Of a DNA stretch of 64,000 nucleotides, positions 1 through 8,504 are shown in pieces; within the stretch, counting starts at the first letter, position 1, and each line of letters begins with the position of its first letter. Under the pieces are notes generated by a model that worked only from the letters and a program-made list of their open reading frames with translations, ran no database searches and was not told where the DNA came from. The stretch lies in contig JBBROO010000010.1 in NCBI GenBank assembly GCA_038229295.1, positions 10,888-74,887 on the forward strand, given 5' to 3'. The position numbers and the translations under genes are program-made. The stretch is from JAJPGZ01 sp038229295 (lineage in GTDB: Bacteria > Verrucomicrobiota > Verrucomicrobiia > Chthoniobacterales > UBA10450).

Positions 1-1
1 C

Positions 2-91
2 GAAGCCGGAATCGAAATCGCGTTTCCGCAGCGCGATCTCCACATTCGCAGCGGCGTGCTCAAAGTGGAAACGACGTCGGCGGAAAAGTGA
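2..91 (+). CDS. C-terminal end of an MscS-type mechanosensitive channel (partial)
   Basis: Only the last 29 codons are inside the window, ending with TGA at 89-91. The visible residues include GIEIAFPQRDLHIRS, which closely matches the end of the cytoplasmic domain of small-conductance mechanosensitive channels (usually GIEIPFPQRDLH). Members of this family open under membrane tension to release solutes during osmotic downshock. The next gene begins two bases after this stop, so they are probably co-transcribed. The assignment rests on this short tail only. Confidence 0.7.
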   Translation, partial: EAGIEIAFPQRDLHIRSGVLKVETTSAEK

Positions 92-92
92 A

Positions 93-1253
93 ATGCAATC
101 CGGCGATAGCATTCCCATTCCCGGCGGCGTGGCGCGATTGGTTTCACGCGCGGCGCTGCGTGATTGCCCCGCCTGGCAACAAGCGTTCCGCAGCAAATGC
201 AAGGACCACCGCTACTACGAAATTCTTGAGGACACGTTGCGCGACGGCTTCGAGCATCATTATCTGGTTCTCCAAGACAACGCCGGAAATGTGCGCGCGA
301 TCCAGCCGCTGTTTTTCCTGCAACAGAATCTGATCGAAGGCGTGCCGGCGTTACGTTCGATTGTCGATCTTGTGCGAAAGAAATTTCCGCGCTTCCTCAC
401 CATGCGGACGATGATGGTCGGATGCGCCGCCGGCGAAGGACATCTCGGCGTTTCCTCGCCGCAAGATGAACAATGGACAACGCAAGCACTTCACCGTGCG
501 TTGCAAAAAATCGCGCGTGAAAACAAAGCATCGCTGGTGGTGCTCAAAGATTTTCCATCGAGTTATCGCAGTGCGCTCGGAAATTTCTCGGCCAACGGCT
601 ACGCGCGCGTGCCGAGCATGCCGCTTACTCGCCTCGCGCTCCATCACGCAAACTTCGAGGAATTTCTCGAGACTCTCGGCAAAGCGACGCGCAAAGGTTT
701 GCGCCGCAAATTTCGCAAAGCCGAACGCGCTCCTAAGATCGACATGGAAGTCATCACCGACATTGCGCCGTTCATCGACGACATCTATCCGCTCTACCTC
801 GCCGTGCACGAACGTTCCCCGTTGAAATTTGAAACCCTAACGAAAGATTACTTTTGCCGCCTCAGCCGCGACATGCCGGAGCGCGTCCGCTATTTTCTTT
901 GGCGACAAAATGGAAAGATCATCGCTTTCAGTCTCGTCTTCGTGCACGCCGAAACCATTTACGATGAATGTCTTGGCATGGATTACAGCGTGGCGTTCGA
1001 TCTCTCACTTTATTTCTACACGTTGCGCGACATCATTTCGTGGGCGCTGGCGCAGCGCCTGAAATTTTATTGCAGCACGCCGCTGAACTACGATCCGAAG
1101 TTGCATCTCGGTTGCGAACTCGTCCCTCTCGATCTTTACGTGCGTCACACCGCGCGCTTGCTGAATCCGATCCTTCATCGCGCGGTGAAATTTCTCGAGC
1201 CAACGCGACACGATCCAGTGCTCCGGCAATTTCCCAACGCGAACGAGCTTTGA
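93..1253 (+). CDS. BioF2-like / GNAT-fold acetyltransferase family protein (COG3146-like)
   Basis: The protein has 386 residues and no signal peptide or membrane segment. The C-terminal half carries conserved blocks shared with the next gene: TRKGLRRKF near residue 205, a YDECLGMDY block near 290 and NYDPKLHLG near 345. These fit the family often labelled peptidogalycan biosynthesis protein or BioF2-like acetyltransferase, whose members are thought to transfer acyl or aminoacyl groups; the substrate is not known here. The start ATG follows the MscS stop by one base. The downstream paralogue starts three bases after this stop, so the two form an operon and look like a tandem duplication with later fusion in the second copy. 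Confidence 0.7.
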   Translation: MQSGDSIPIPGGVARLVSRAALRDCPAWQQAFRSKCKDHRYYEILEDTLRDGFEHHYLVLQDNAGNVRAIQPLFFLQQNLIEGVPALRSIVDLVRKKFPRFLTMRTMMVGCAAGEGHLGVSSPQDEQWTTQALHRALQKIARENKASLVVLKDFPSSYRSALGNFSANGYARVPSMPLTRLALHHANFEEFLETLGKATRKGLRRKFRKAERAPKIDMEVITDIAPFIDDIYPLYLAVHERSPLKFETLTKDYFCRLSRDMPERVRYFLWRQNGKIIAFSLVFVHAETIYDECLGMDYSVAFDLSLYFYTLRDIISWALAQRLKFYCSTPLNYDPKLHLGCELVPLDLYVRHTARLLNPILHRAVKFLEPTRHDPVLRQFPNANEL

Positions 1254-1256
1254 TAT

Positions 1257-2873
1257 ATGTCGGTGATGACGGCGCCGCTCGCTGAGCAGACAAAACGCGA
1301 ACCGCTCGATTCGTTTTCGCTGCGCGGAAATCACGCCCACGTGTTTGCGCGCGCCGCCGATGTCGATCTTGCCATCTGGTGCGCTGCCTTCGGCGATTCA
1401 CACAAAGATTTCGCCTACTACCAACTCATCGAAGAAACGATGACCACCGGTTTCACTTATCGTTATCTGCTGCTGCTCGACGAAAAACAAAACGCGATCG
1501 CACTCCAACCGCTCATCATTGTCGATCAAGACCTCGCCGCCACGACAAGATCGACAATCGCACGTGCGGTCGCATTCGTGCGTAAGGCGTGGGCGCGATT
1601 TTTGCGGACACGAATGCTCATGGCCGGATGTCTGGTGGGCGATCACAAACCAGGCGTGATCGCGCCGGCCAATCCAAAACATGCCGCGGCGCTGCTGGCC
1701 GAAGCGCTCATGATTTACGCGCGGCGACAAAAAATATCGCTTGTCTCGCTGAAAGATTTTCCCGCGAAGATGCGGGCAGAGCTGACGCCGTTCGTTAGGG
1801 CGAATTACACGCGCCTGGCTAGCTTCCCGCCGCTCATGCTGGATCTGAACTTCGCTTCGTTCGACGAATACATGCAGACGCGATTGAGCCGGACCACGCG
1901 GAAAGGTCTGCGCCGAAAATTACGCGAGACCGCCGAGAGCTCGCCGCCGATCACGATGGAGGTGTTAAGCAATTGCACGGAGGTCATCGACGAAATCTAT
2001 CCACTGTATTTGCAAGTCGCCGACCGCGCGCCGGTCGAATTCGAGATTTTCTCGCGCGAATATTTCCTGGAAGCCGGCAAACGTTTGCAAGATCGACATC
2101 GTTATTTCATCTGGCGACGCGGCGGCAAAGCGATTGCGTTCAGTTTTTGCACGATTTGGCAGAACGCAATTTACGACAACGACATCGGGCTCGATTACGC
2201 CGTCGCGCACGAGCTCAACTTATATTACTTAACGTTCCACGACCTCATCGCCTGGGCGCTCGAGCATGGCCTAACGGAATACCATTGCGCTCCCTTCAAT
2301 TACGATCCGAAGCTGCACCTCCGCCTCGTGCCGGTCGATGTCGATCTTTACGTGCGACATAGATCGACCATCATCAACGCCGTGCTCAAGCTGGTGGCGC
2401 CCTGGTTTGCCCCGGCAAATTCCGATCCGGCTTTACGTCGTCATCAACAGAAGACGGAGCTCAGTCCGTGGAAACGATTCTTGAAAATCGTCGGCAACCC
2501 CTGGCTGCAGATCGCGATTAACGCTGTCATCGTCACTATCTCGGAATTATTTCTGAAAGTCGGCGCGCGCGCGACTGCGCATTTGAGTCATCACTTCAGT
2601 TGGAGCGGCGTGACGGGTTTGGCGTCGGTGTGGACGTGGCTCGGAATTGTCTGCGTGATTCTTAGCCTCTTTAGCTGGCTCTACATCCTTCAGCACATTC
2701 CGCTTTCGGTCGCCTTCCCGCTTTCTAATTCCGTCCACGTTTTGGTTCCGCTGACGTGCTGGATCTTTCTGGGCGAACTAATTTCACCCCGGCGTTGGTG
2801 CGGCATCGCATTGGTATTGATCGGTCTGCTCGTCGTGGCCAAGCCGTTCTCGCGCATCGAAGAAAAGTTATGA
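1257..2873 (+). CDS. Fusion: BioF2-like acetyltransferase domain + four-helix EamA/DMT-like membrane domain
   Basis: The product has 538 residues. Residues 1 to about 395 resemble the preceding gene over their whole length (KGLRRKLRE, YDNDIGLDYA and NYDPKLHLR blocks). Residues from about 410 form a separate membrane domain with four hydrophobic helices, ending LVLIGLLVVAKPF, which resembles half of a drug/metabolite transporter (EamA/SMR type). A second, free-standing half transporter follows immediately with an ATGA overlap, so the two membrane parts may pair as a heterodimer, as ArnE/ArnF do. A role in modifying and flipping a lipid-linked or envelope substrate is inference from the fusion. 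Confidence 0.65.
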   Translation: MSVMTAPLAEQTKREPLDSFSLRGNHAHVFARAADVDLAIWCAAFGDSHKDFAYYQLIEETMTTGFTYRYLLLLDEKQNAIALQPLIIVDQDLAATTRSTIARAVAFVRKAWARFLRTRMLMAGCLVGDHKPGVIAPANPKHAAALLAEALMIYARRQKISLVSLKDFPAKMRAELTPFVRANYTRLASFPPLMLDLNFASFDEYMQTRLSRTTRKGLRRKLRETAESSPPITMEVLSNCTEVIDEIYPLYLQVADRAPVEFEIFSREYFLEAGKRLQDRHRYFIWRRGGKAIAFSFCTIWQNAIYDNDIGLDYAVAHELNLYYLTFHDLIAWALEHGLTEYHCAPFNYDPKLHLRLVPVDVDLYVRHRSTIINAVLKLVAPWFAPANSDPALRRHQQKTELSPWKRFLKIVGNPWLQIAINAVIVTISELFLKVGARATAHLSHHFSWSGVTGLASVWTWLGIVCVILSLFSWLYILQHIPLSVAFPLSNSVHVLVPLTCWIFLGELISPRRWCGIALVLIGLLVVAKPFSRIEEKL

Positions 2874-3211
2874 ACGGCTGGAAATTTTTTCTAATCTTCG
2901 CCGCGCTCTTCACTTTTGTAAGCGGGCAACTTTTGTTCAAGCGCGCGATGGAAATGTCGCAGGAAGCGGGATTCGGCCGGGAGTTCGCGCGCTGGTTTGT
3001 CCCGGGAATCATGTCGATGACGGTTTCGTTTTTCCTCACGCTCGGTCTGTTGCAACATCTCGATCTTAGCTACGTCTATCCGTTTCAAGGATTGAGCGTC
3101 ATCATCATCAGCGTGATGGCGGCGTTTCTGTTGAAGGAGAAAGTTTCGCTGCAACTGACGATCGGGGCGCTGCTCATCAGCCTCGGGGTCGTGCTGGTGT
3201 CACTGAGCTAA
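2870..3211 (+). CDS. Small EamA/SMR-type transporter protein
   Basis: This is a 113-residue protein with four hydrophobic helices, the size of an SMR or ArnE/ArnF-type flippase subunit. I chose the ATG at 2870 because it overlaps the TGA of the upstream fusion gene (ATGA), which suggests translational coupling. The end reads GALLISLGVVLVSLS, typical of the last EamA helix. It probably works with the C-terminal membrane domain of the upstream protein, each supplying four helices; this pairing is inferred. Its 3' end overlaps the convergent arginase-like gene by 12 bases. Confidence 0.65.
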   Translation: MNGWKFFLIFAALFTFVSGQLLFKRAMEMSQEAGFGREFARWFVPGIMSMTVSFFLTLGLLQHLDLSYVYPFQGLSVIIISVMAAFLLKEKVSLQLTIGALLISLGVVLVSLS

Positions 3212-3988
3212 CAGCGGCCAAAGTTTTTCGAGCGCAGTGAAATTGATCTTGCGAATTTCGTCTTCGTTAGGCCGCGAGAGCTTTGGGTGATCCATCTCTG
3301 ACGCGAATTTTTGTTTCAAACGCGCGTAACGCGGTTCCGAAAAAGCACCGCAGATATCTCCGGCGATGATTCGGCCGTGATGGCGCAATGTCTGTAACGC
3401 CCACGCAAGATCGACAATCGTAAACTGGCCGCTCTCCCAGTTTGTGACCGCTTCTTCCGCGCGCAAGCAATCGAGATCGATAGTGACGTAGATATTCTTT
3501 CCCGCGAGACTCCGCGCGAACTCCGCGAATTTCTCCCGCCAATTCTCGCGCAGGATCGCACCGCGTCGTTGTCGATCTTTCATCGGCCGCTCATCGGCCC
3601 ACGGATGCACTTCGAGTTTGCCGGAGCGCTCGGCGCGGCGATTCCCAAATAGTTGTCCCGGCCACCAGCATTCAAAATTTCCGCAGCCCCAAACGCTGAC
3701 GCGTTCGACGTGCGGCAATTCGAGCGCGCGATTGACCCAACTGCCGCAGCACCATTTCGGCGGACGAATGTCCCAGTCGGGATGATTGTCGAAGGAAACG
3801 ACGACGACCGATTCGGCGACACGTCGAATCCAAAGCGCGGTGAGATGATGGAAGTCGCCCGAGCCGTAAAACATGAAGGGCGCGAGCTGCGTTTCATGTT
3901 CGCGATAGAACTTGTCGATCTTGCGCGGCGGCGCGGAGAAGCGGAGATGAGGTCCCCAATCGCGCAGGTCGAGCGCGGAAAGATGCAA
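3200..3988 (-). CDS. Arginase/ureohydrolase-fold protein
   Basis: The sequence shows metal-binding motifs of the arginase fold: GSGDFHH near residue 43, DNHPDWD (a DxHxD motif) near 68 and the IDLDC aspartates near 170. These residues bind a dinuclear Mn centre in arginases and agmatinases. The active-site context is unusual, so the substrate cannot be named. The start is uncertain. The TTG at 3988 is used here, but the frame stays open upstream to the stop of the preceding gene at 4046 and encodes plausible protein (GLHVDLDGSWRGQPL), so a CTG at 4039 may be the true start. An uptake-like motif lies in that upstream stretch (4013-4022). Confidence 0.6.
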   Translation of the reverse strand: MHLSALDLRDWGPHLRFSAPPRKIDKFYREHETQLAPFMFYGSGDFHHLTALWIRRVAESVVVVSFDNHPDWDIRPPKWCCGSWVNRALELPHVERVSVWGCGNFECWWPGQLFGNRRAERSGKLEVHPWADERPMKDRQRRGAILRENWREKFAEFARSLAGKNIYVTIDLDCLRAEEAVTNWESGQFTIVDLAWALQTLRHHGRIIAGDICGAFSEPRYARLKQKFASEMDHPKLSRPNEDEIRKINFTALEKLWPLLAQ

Positions 3989-4045
3989 CGGTTGGCCGCG
4001 CCAGGAGCCGTCAAGATCGACATGCAGGCCGACGCTCAGAACTTG

Positions 4046-5977
4046 TTAGGGCGAATGCGAACGAAAACGACTTTCGCTCGCCTTCGCCAGGCGAAGATTC
4101 TCGATGGCTCCACGGGAACGCGGGTCGAGCCGCAGCGCTTCCTCGTATTCCAGAATCGCTTGTGAGGTTTTGCCTTCGCGCACGAAAACATTGCCGAGAT
4201 TTAGGTGCACGTCGGACTTCGTCGGCTGAAGTTTTGCCGCTTCTTCAAAATGCGCTTTCGCCTGAGCGATGTCGCCTTTGACAAACAACACCGTGCCCAG
4301 GTCGCAATGCGCATCAGCCAGTTTCGGATCGACCCGCAGAGCGCGTTCGTATTGCGCGATCGCTTCATCAGCTTGGCCGCGCTTGTCCAAAAACGCGCCG
4401 TAATTATAAATCACGCGGGCCGATCTGGGATTCATCCGGATAGCGGTTTGATATTCTGCCTCCGCTTCTTCGTCGTGGCCGGTTTGCTCGAGCAGATAAG
4501 CATGAGCAGAACGCAATTCCGTCTCGTGCGGTTCGAGTCGCAATCCCTCACGAAAATGCGCTTCCGCCGCATCGTATTTTCGTTGTCCCGCCAGCAGGCG
4601 CGCAAAGTTGATGTGGACTTTTGCGTAAGTGGGATCGAAGCGAAGCGCGGTGTTGTATTGTTCGGCCGCGTCATCGGGCCGCCCGGAATTTTGTAACGCC
4701 GCACCGTAGTTAAAGTGCGCACGCGCCCCGGTTGGAAGATCGGCCACGATCCATCCCGAGCGCTCGACTTCGGAGGAGACTCCGCGTTTTTGGCCGAGCC
4801 ACATCGCGCCTAACGGCAACACAAAAGCGAGGGCCCATTTCGAGCTGTGCCATAACCAGCTCGGAAGAAACCCGTTTTGGGCAACGTCGGCGCCGCCCGT
4901 TAGGCCAAGTGATTGGCGCGTCGCTTTCTCGCGCACTTTCCAGATGAATCCGTCGTAATAAAAATGGAGAAGTCCAGACGCGGCGACGACACCGGTAAGC
5001 AGACGTTTCGCGGTGTCGAGGCCGACATGCGTGCTAAAGTAACCGAGCGAGCCGTAGGCGAAAACAAGACCGATATATAACCCGATCAACGATCCGCTGC
5101 GCCGAAAAACAAAGCGCATGAATCCGCCGATGGTGCTGTCCTTCTCGACGCGGTTTCGGTTGTAGATCCAGACGAGCGAAAGGTATTGCACATCGTGAAA
5201 CACTTCGAACAACGCGATGCCGGCAAGAATATTCGTGACGCCATTATTGCAATACCACCAGAAGCTGATGCTCGTCGTGAGCAGCGCGAGTTTCACCGGG
5301 TTCTGTCGTTTCCCCTGCAGCCACATCCAGACGAACGTCGCCAAAAATAAGATCGACATGGTGATGGCGAGAACGAGAACGCCTTGTTGCAAACCGCGAA
5401 TGATTCCCGGCGCAATGAATGGGCCGCCGCTCTCGTAAAATGCATCGAGTGTATCGGTCATTCGTTGCGGGGAGAGAATCACCGACGCGGCAAACCAAAC
5501 GCCGCACGTAAAAAAATCCAGCCGGCGGGTGAGCGCGGCGAACGAACCCATTTTCGCATCGTAGATTCGGCAAAAGCCGTAGGTCTGCATCATGCCGTGC
5601 CAGACGCCCCAGACGAAAACCGCGAGCACGATTCCCTTGAGGTCCCACCAATAAAACCCGACGCAGACCGACGCGAGAAAGATGGGAGCGATGATGAAGC
5701 GCCAGCGAAATCGCTCGAACAATGCGCGATCGCCATACGCGCGGATCATGCCCGGCAGGTGATGACCCATCGCGCCAAACGCGGCCACGAAGATGTAAAT
5801 GTCCTGCGCGCTCCAACGCGCTTGCGCCAGTGCGAACATCGGCACGAGCAACAACGGCGTGCCGACGTAAAGGAGAAGATCGCGCCAGCTATTTAAGATC
5901 CACAAGTTCCGTTTCGACGTGGTGGCGGGAACCGGGGGGACGGTCTGGGGTCGGGAAAATGCGGTGACGTGTTGCAT
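4046..5977 (-). CDS. Multi-pass membrane protein with C-terminal TPR repeats
   Basis: The product has 643 residues. Residues 1 to about 390 contain around ten hydrophobic helices. From about 410 to 630 there are roughly six tetratricopeptide repeats with the usual A-x-x-x-Y-x-x-A-L-x-x-x-P pattern (for example ALRFDPTYAKVHINFARLL). The TPR part probably acts as a protein-binding platform facing the periplasm or cytoplasm. The membrane half is not one I can name; DUF-type membrane-TPR proteins are common in Verrucomicrobiota and Planctomycetes. The gene reads away from the divergent iron-permease-like gene. Its stop codon is in frame with the next gene downstream. Confidence 0.6.
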   Translation of the reverse strand: MQHVTAFSRPQTVPPVPATTSKRNLWILNSWRDLLLYVGTPLLLVPMFALAQARWSAQDIYIFVAAFGAMGHHLPGMIRAYGDRALFERFRWRFIIAPIFLASVCVGFYWWDLKGIVLAVFVWGVWHGMMQTYGFCRIYDAKMGSFAALTRRLDFFTCGVWFAASVILSPQRMTDTLDAFYESGGPFIAPGIIRGLQQGVLVLAITMSILFLATFVWMWLQGKRQNPVKLALLTTSISFWWYCNNGVTNILAGIALFEVFHDVQYLSLVWIYNRNRVEKDSTIGGFMRFVFRRSGSLIGLYIGLVFAYGSLGYFSTHVGLDTAKRLLTGVVAASGLLHFYYDGFIWKVREKATRQSLGLTGGADVAQNGFLPSWLWHSSKWALAFVLPLGAMWLGQKRGVSSEVERSGWIVADLPTGARAHFNYGAALQNSGRPDDAAEQYNTALRFDPTYAKVHINFARLLAGQRKYDAAEAHFREGLRLEPHETELRSAHAYLLEQTGHDEEAEAEYQTAIRMNPRSARVIYNYGAFLDKRGQADEAIAQYERALRVDPKLADAHCDLGTVLFVKGDIAQAKAHFEEAAKLQPTKSDVHLNLGNVFVREGKTSQAILEYEEALRLDPRSRGAIENLRLAKASESRFRSHSP

Positions 5978-6092
5978 CTGCGCGAGGGATAGGTTGTCTT
6001 AACTACGGCGAAAAATCAACGCCGCTCGGAAACCGTGCACGTTGCTAACATATTTCGATGCACGTGATTTTATTTGGTGAAACGAACTTACT

Positions 6093-6536
6093 GTGACAAC
6101 TAACCCGGGCACCATGGCAAAACAAAAAGAGCAGCGGAATTTCATCTCCGTCATTCAAGACGCGTTCAGTAAATTCGCGCGGCGATCTTCCGCCGTCCTC
6201 GGCAGCGCGTGGTCTTTTACCGGTGCCATTCTCATCATCGTCGTCTGGGCATTGACCGGCCCGACCTTTCATTTCTCCGACACGTGGCAGCTCATCATCA
6301 ATACCGGCACGACCATCGTCACATTCCTGATGGTCTTCTTGATTCAGAACACGCAAAACCGCGACGCCCAAGCGGTCCATCTCAAACTCGACGAGCTCAT
6401 CCGCGCGATCGAGCCGGCCCGAGATCGACTTGTCGATCTTGAAAACATGTCCGAAGACGAGATGAAGAAACTGGAAAAGGAATTCGAACGCGTCCGCAAA
6501 AAGGCGGACAAGATGGACGACGTCGCGACCGAATAA
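6093..6536 (+). CDS. Low-affinity iron permease family protein
   Basis: This protein of about 140 residues has two transmembrane helices (GAILIIVVWALTG and TGTTIVTFLMVFLIQNTQNRD) followed by a charged coiled-coil tail. The TFLMVFLIQNTQNRD block is characteristic of the Iron_permease family (PF04120), named after fungal Fet4, although transport has rarely been shown for bacterial members. A GTG start at 6093 and an ATG at 6114 are both possible; neither has a good Shine-Dalgarno sequence. The gene contains an inverted pair of the dispersed motif at 6422-6439. Confidence 0.75.
   Translation: MTTNPGTMAKQKEQRNFISVIQDAFSKFARRSSAVLGSAWSFTGAILIIVVWALTGPTFHFSDTWQLIINTGTTIVTFLMVFLIQNTQNRDAQAVHLKLDELIRAIEPARDRLVDLENMSEDEMKKLEKEFERVRKKADKMDDVATE
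6422..6439. repeat. Head-to-head pair of the dispersed motif
   Basis: AGATCGAC, two bases, then GTCGATCT form a perfect inverted repeat inside the iron-permease-like gene, made of one imperfect and one perfect copy of the window-wide motif. It encodes RDRLVDL in the coiled-coil tail. Confidence 0.7.
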
Positions 6537-6545
6537 GGCAGCGAT

Positions 6546-7220
6546 TTACGAAATCGGGTCCGGCTTTTTCGCTTGGCCCGTCCGCACAAAAGTTTTTCCA
6601 CTCGGGCAAAGACGAAAGATTTCGCATTGCGTGCAATCCGGTTTGCGCGCGAAACAACGGCGACGCCCGTGCCAGATGAGCCAGTGACTCCAGATCGCCC
6701 AATGCTTCTTCGGGACCAACTTCATCAGGTCGAGCTCGATCTTTTCTGGATCGACATGCTTCGTTAGGCGAAGGCGCTGCGACAGACGAATCACATGCGT
6801 GTCCACCACGATGCCTTCGTCTTTATGAAAAGCGTTTCCTAAAACCACATTTGCCGTCTTGCGCCCTACCCCCGGCAATTCCCGCAGTTCCTCCATTGAA
6901 TCCGGTACGCGTCCGCCAAATTTCTCGGTGATTGTCGATGTTGCACCGCGGATGCTCTTCGCCTTGTTCCGAAAAAATCCGGTCGACTTGATCGCCTTCT
7001 CCAACTCCGCCGGACGCGATTGCGCAAAATCTTTGGCGCTGCGATATTTTGCGAACAGCGCCGGCGTTACCAGATTGACGCGCTTGTCCGTGCATTGCGC
7101 GGACAGAATCGTCGCCACCAAAAGCTGCAGTGGAGTTTTGAAATCCAGCTCGCAGTGTGCGCCCGGATAAACTTCCGGGAAGACTTCCACTAATTGCACG
7201 ACACGTTCGCGGGCCGTCAT
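6546..7220 (-). CDS. nth: Endonuclease III (DNA glycosylase/AP lyase)
   Basis: The 224-residue protein matches Nth in length. It has the helix-hairpin-helix LPGVGRKTANVV with the catalytic lysine, the catalytic aspartate in VVDTHVIRLSQRL, and the C-terminal iron-sulfur motif CFARKPDCTQCEIFRLC with Cys-x6-Cys-x2-Cys-x5-Cys spacing. The enzyme removes oxidised pyrimidines and cuts the abasic strand during base excision repair. It is followed by hflX and miaA upstream on the same strand, with 12 bases between hflX and nth, so they are probably one transcript. Confidence 0.93.
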   Translation of the reverse strand: MTARERVVQLVEVFPEVYPGAHCELDFKTPLQLLVATILSAQCTDKRVNLVTPALFAKYRSAKDFAQSRPAELEKAIKSTGFFRNKAKSIRGATSTITEKFGGRVPDSMEELRELPGVGRKTANVVLGNAFHKDEGIVVDTHVIRLSQRLRLTKHVDPEKIELDLMKLVPKKHWAIWSHWLIWHGRRRCFARKPDCTQCEIFRLCPSGKTFVRTGQAKKPDPIS

Positions 7221-7232
7221 CGCTGCAAACTT

Positions 7233-8504
7233 CTACGCGCTGGCAAACCGCGCCAGCTTTTGCTCGAGCTGCGGCGGCACGTTAGCCACGATGACCGCGT
7301 CGTCGCCATCGTATTGCAACTCGAGCACATGACCGACGCGGTGAATCTCCGCCAGCAGCGCCGATTCGTTAGTCGGAATGCGAAAACGCAACCGCAAGCG
7401 CCAAGACTCGAGCGCGTGCTGCAATGTCTGCACCAGATTCGTCACCCCTTCACCGGTGCGCGCCGAGATTGAGACGCTGCCGGGAAATCGTTTCAGATAC
7501 GATTCGGCCAGTTCCCGATCGTTCAACTTGTCGATCTTGTTGAAGACGATCACCGTTTGCTTGCCGAATGCCTCCAGCTCTTTAACCACGCTTTCCACCG
7601 CCGCCATCTGCTCGTCCACCCGCGGGTGTGAAAGATCGACAACGTGAATGAGCAGGTCGGCTTCATGCACTTCTTCGAGCGTCGCCTTGAAGCTCTCGAT
7701 CAATGTGTGCGGCAACTTCCGCAGAAATCCGACCGTGTCGGTGAGCAACACGCGCTGCTTGTTAGGCAAAGTAAAACTGCGCGTTGTCGGATCGAGCGTC
7801 GCGAAGAGCTTGTCCTCGGCGACAAGGCCCGCGCCGGTGAGCAAATTCAGCAAAGTCGATTTGCCTGCGTTCGTGTAACCGATAACCGACGCAACCGGCC
7901 ATTGATGTCGCTTGCGTCCCTCGCGCTGCACCGCGCGCGTTTTCCGCACGGACTCGAGCTCGCGCTCCAAACGCGCGATGCGTTCCTGCACGCGCCGTCG
8001 ATCCACTTCCAATTGCGTTTCCCCCGGGCCGCGCATGCCGATGCCACCGGTCTGGCGAGAAAGATGTTCCCACATCCTCGTTAGGCGCGGCAGAAGATAT
8101 TGCAATTGCGCCAGCTCGATTTGCAATCGGCCTTCGCGACTGCGCGCGCGTTGCGCGAAGATGTCGAGAATGAGTTGCGTGCGATCGATCACTTTGCGCG
8201 CGAGCAATGTTTCCAGATTCCGCCCCTGCGCCGGCGAAAGTTCGTCATCGAAGATCACCGAAGTTACTTGTCGATCTTGCAACGAATCTTTGATCAGCTC
8301 CGCTTTGCCTTTGCCAATGTAATAAGGTGCGGTCGGCTTTTGCAGCTTTTGCGTGACTGTTTCAACGACGACAGCGCCGGCCGAGTTCGCCAGCTCCGCC
8401 AATTCTTCGAGCGAATCTTTCAAGTCCCACTTCGACACCCCGGCCGTTTCCAACCCGACCAAGATAGCGCGCTCGTGGTTTTTTTGCGGACGTGTTTCGA
8501 TCAT
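7233..8504 (-). CDS. hflX: Ribosome-associated GTPase HflX
   Basis: The product has 424 residues when started at the ATG at 8504, which overlaps the miaA stop (ATGA). Visible motifs are the N-terminal HflX block ELSPAQGRNLE, the glycine-rich linker GGIGMRGPGETQLE, G1 GYTNAGKST, G3 DTVGFLRKLP and G4 NKID. HflX binds the 50S subunit and can split stalled or stressed ribosomes. The longer reading frame to 8669 lies inside miaA and is rejected. Four copies of the dispersed motif fall in or at the edge of this gene, one encoding the NKIDKLN G4 region. Confidence 0.93.
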   Translation of the reverse strand: MIETRPQKNHERAILVGLETAGVSKWDLKDSLEELAELANSAGAVVVETVTQKLQKPTAPYYIGKGKAELIKDSLQDRQVTSVIFDDELSPAQGRNLETLLARKVIDRTQLILDIFAQRARSREGRLQIELAQLQYLLPRLTRMWEHLSRQTGGIGMRGPGETQLEVDRRRVQERIARLERELESVRKTRAVQREGRKRHQWPVASVIGYTNAGKSTLLNLLTGAGLVAEDKLFATLDPTTRSFTLPNKQRVLLTDTVGFLRKLPHTLIESFKATLEEVHEADLLIHVVDLSHPRVDEQMAAVESVVKELEAFGKQTVIVFNKIDKLNDRELAESYLKRFPGSVSISARTGEGVTNLVQTLQHALESWRLRLRFRIPTNESALLAEIHRVGHVLELQYDGDDAVIVANVPPQLEQKLARFASA

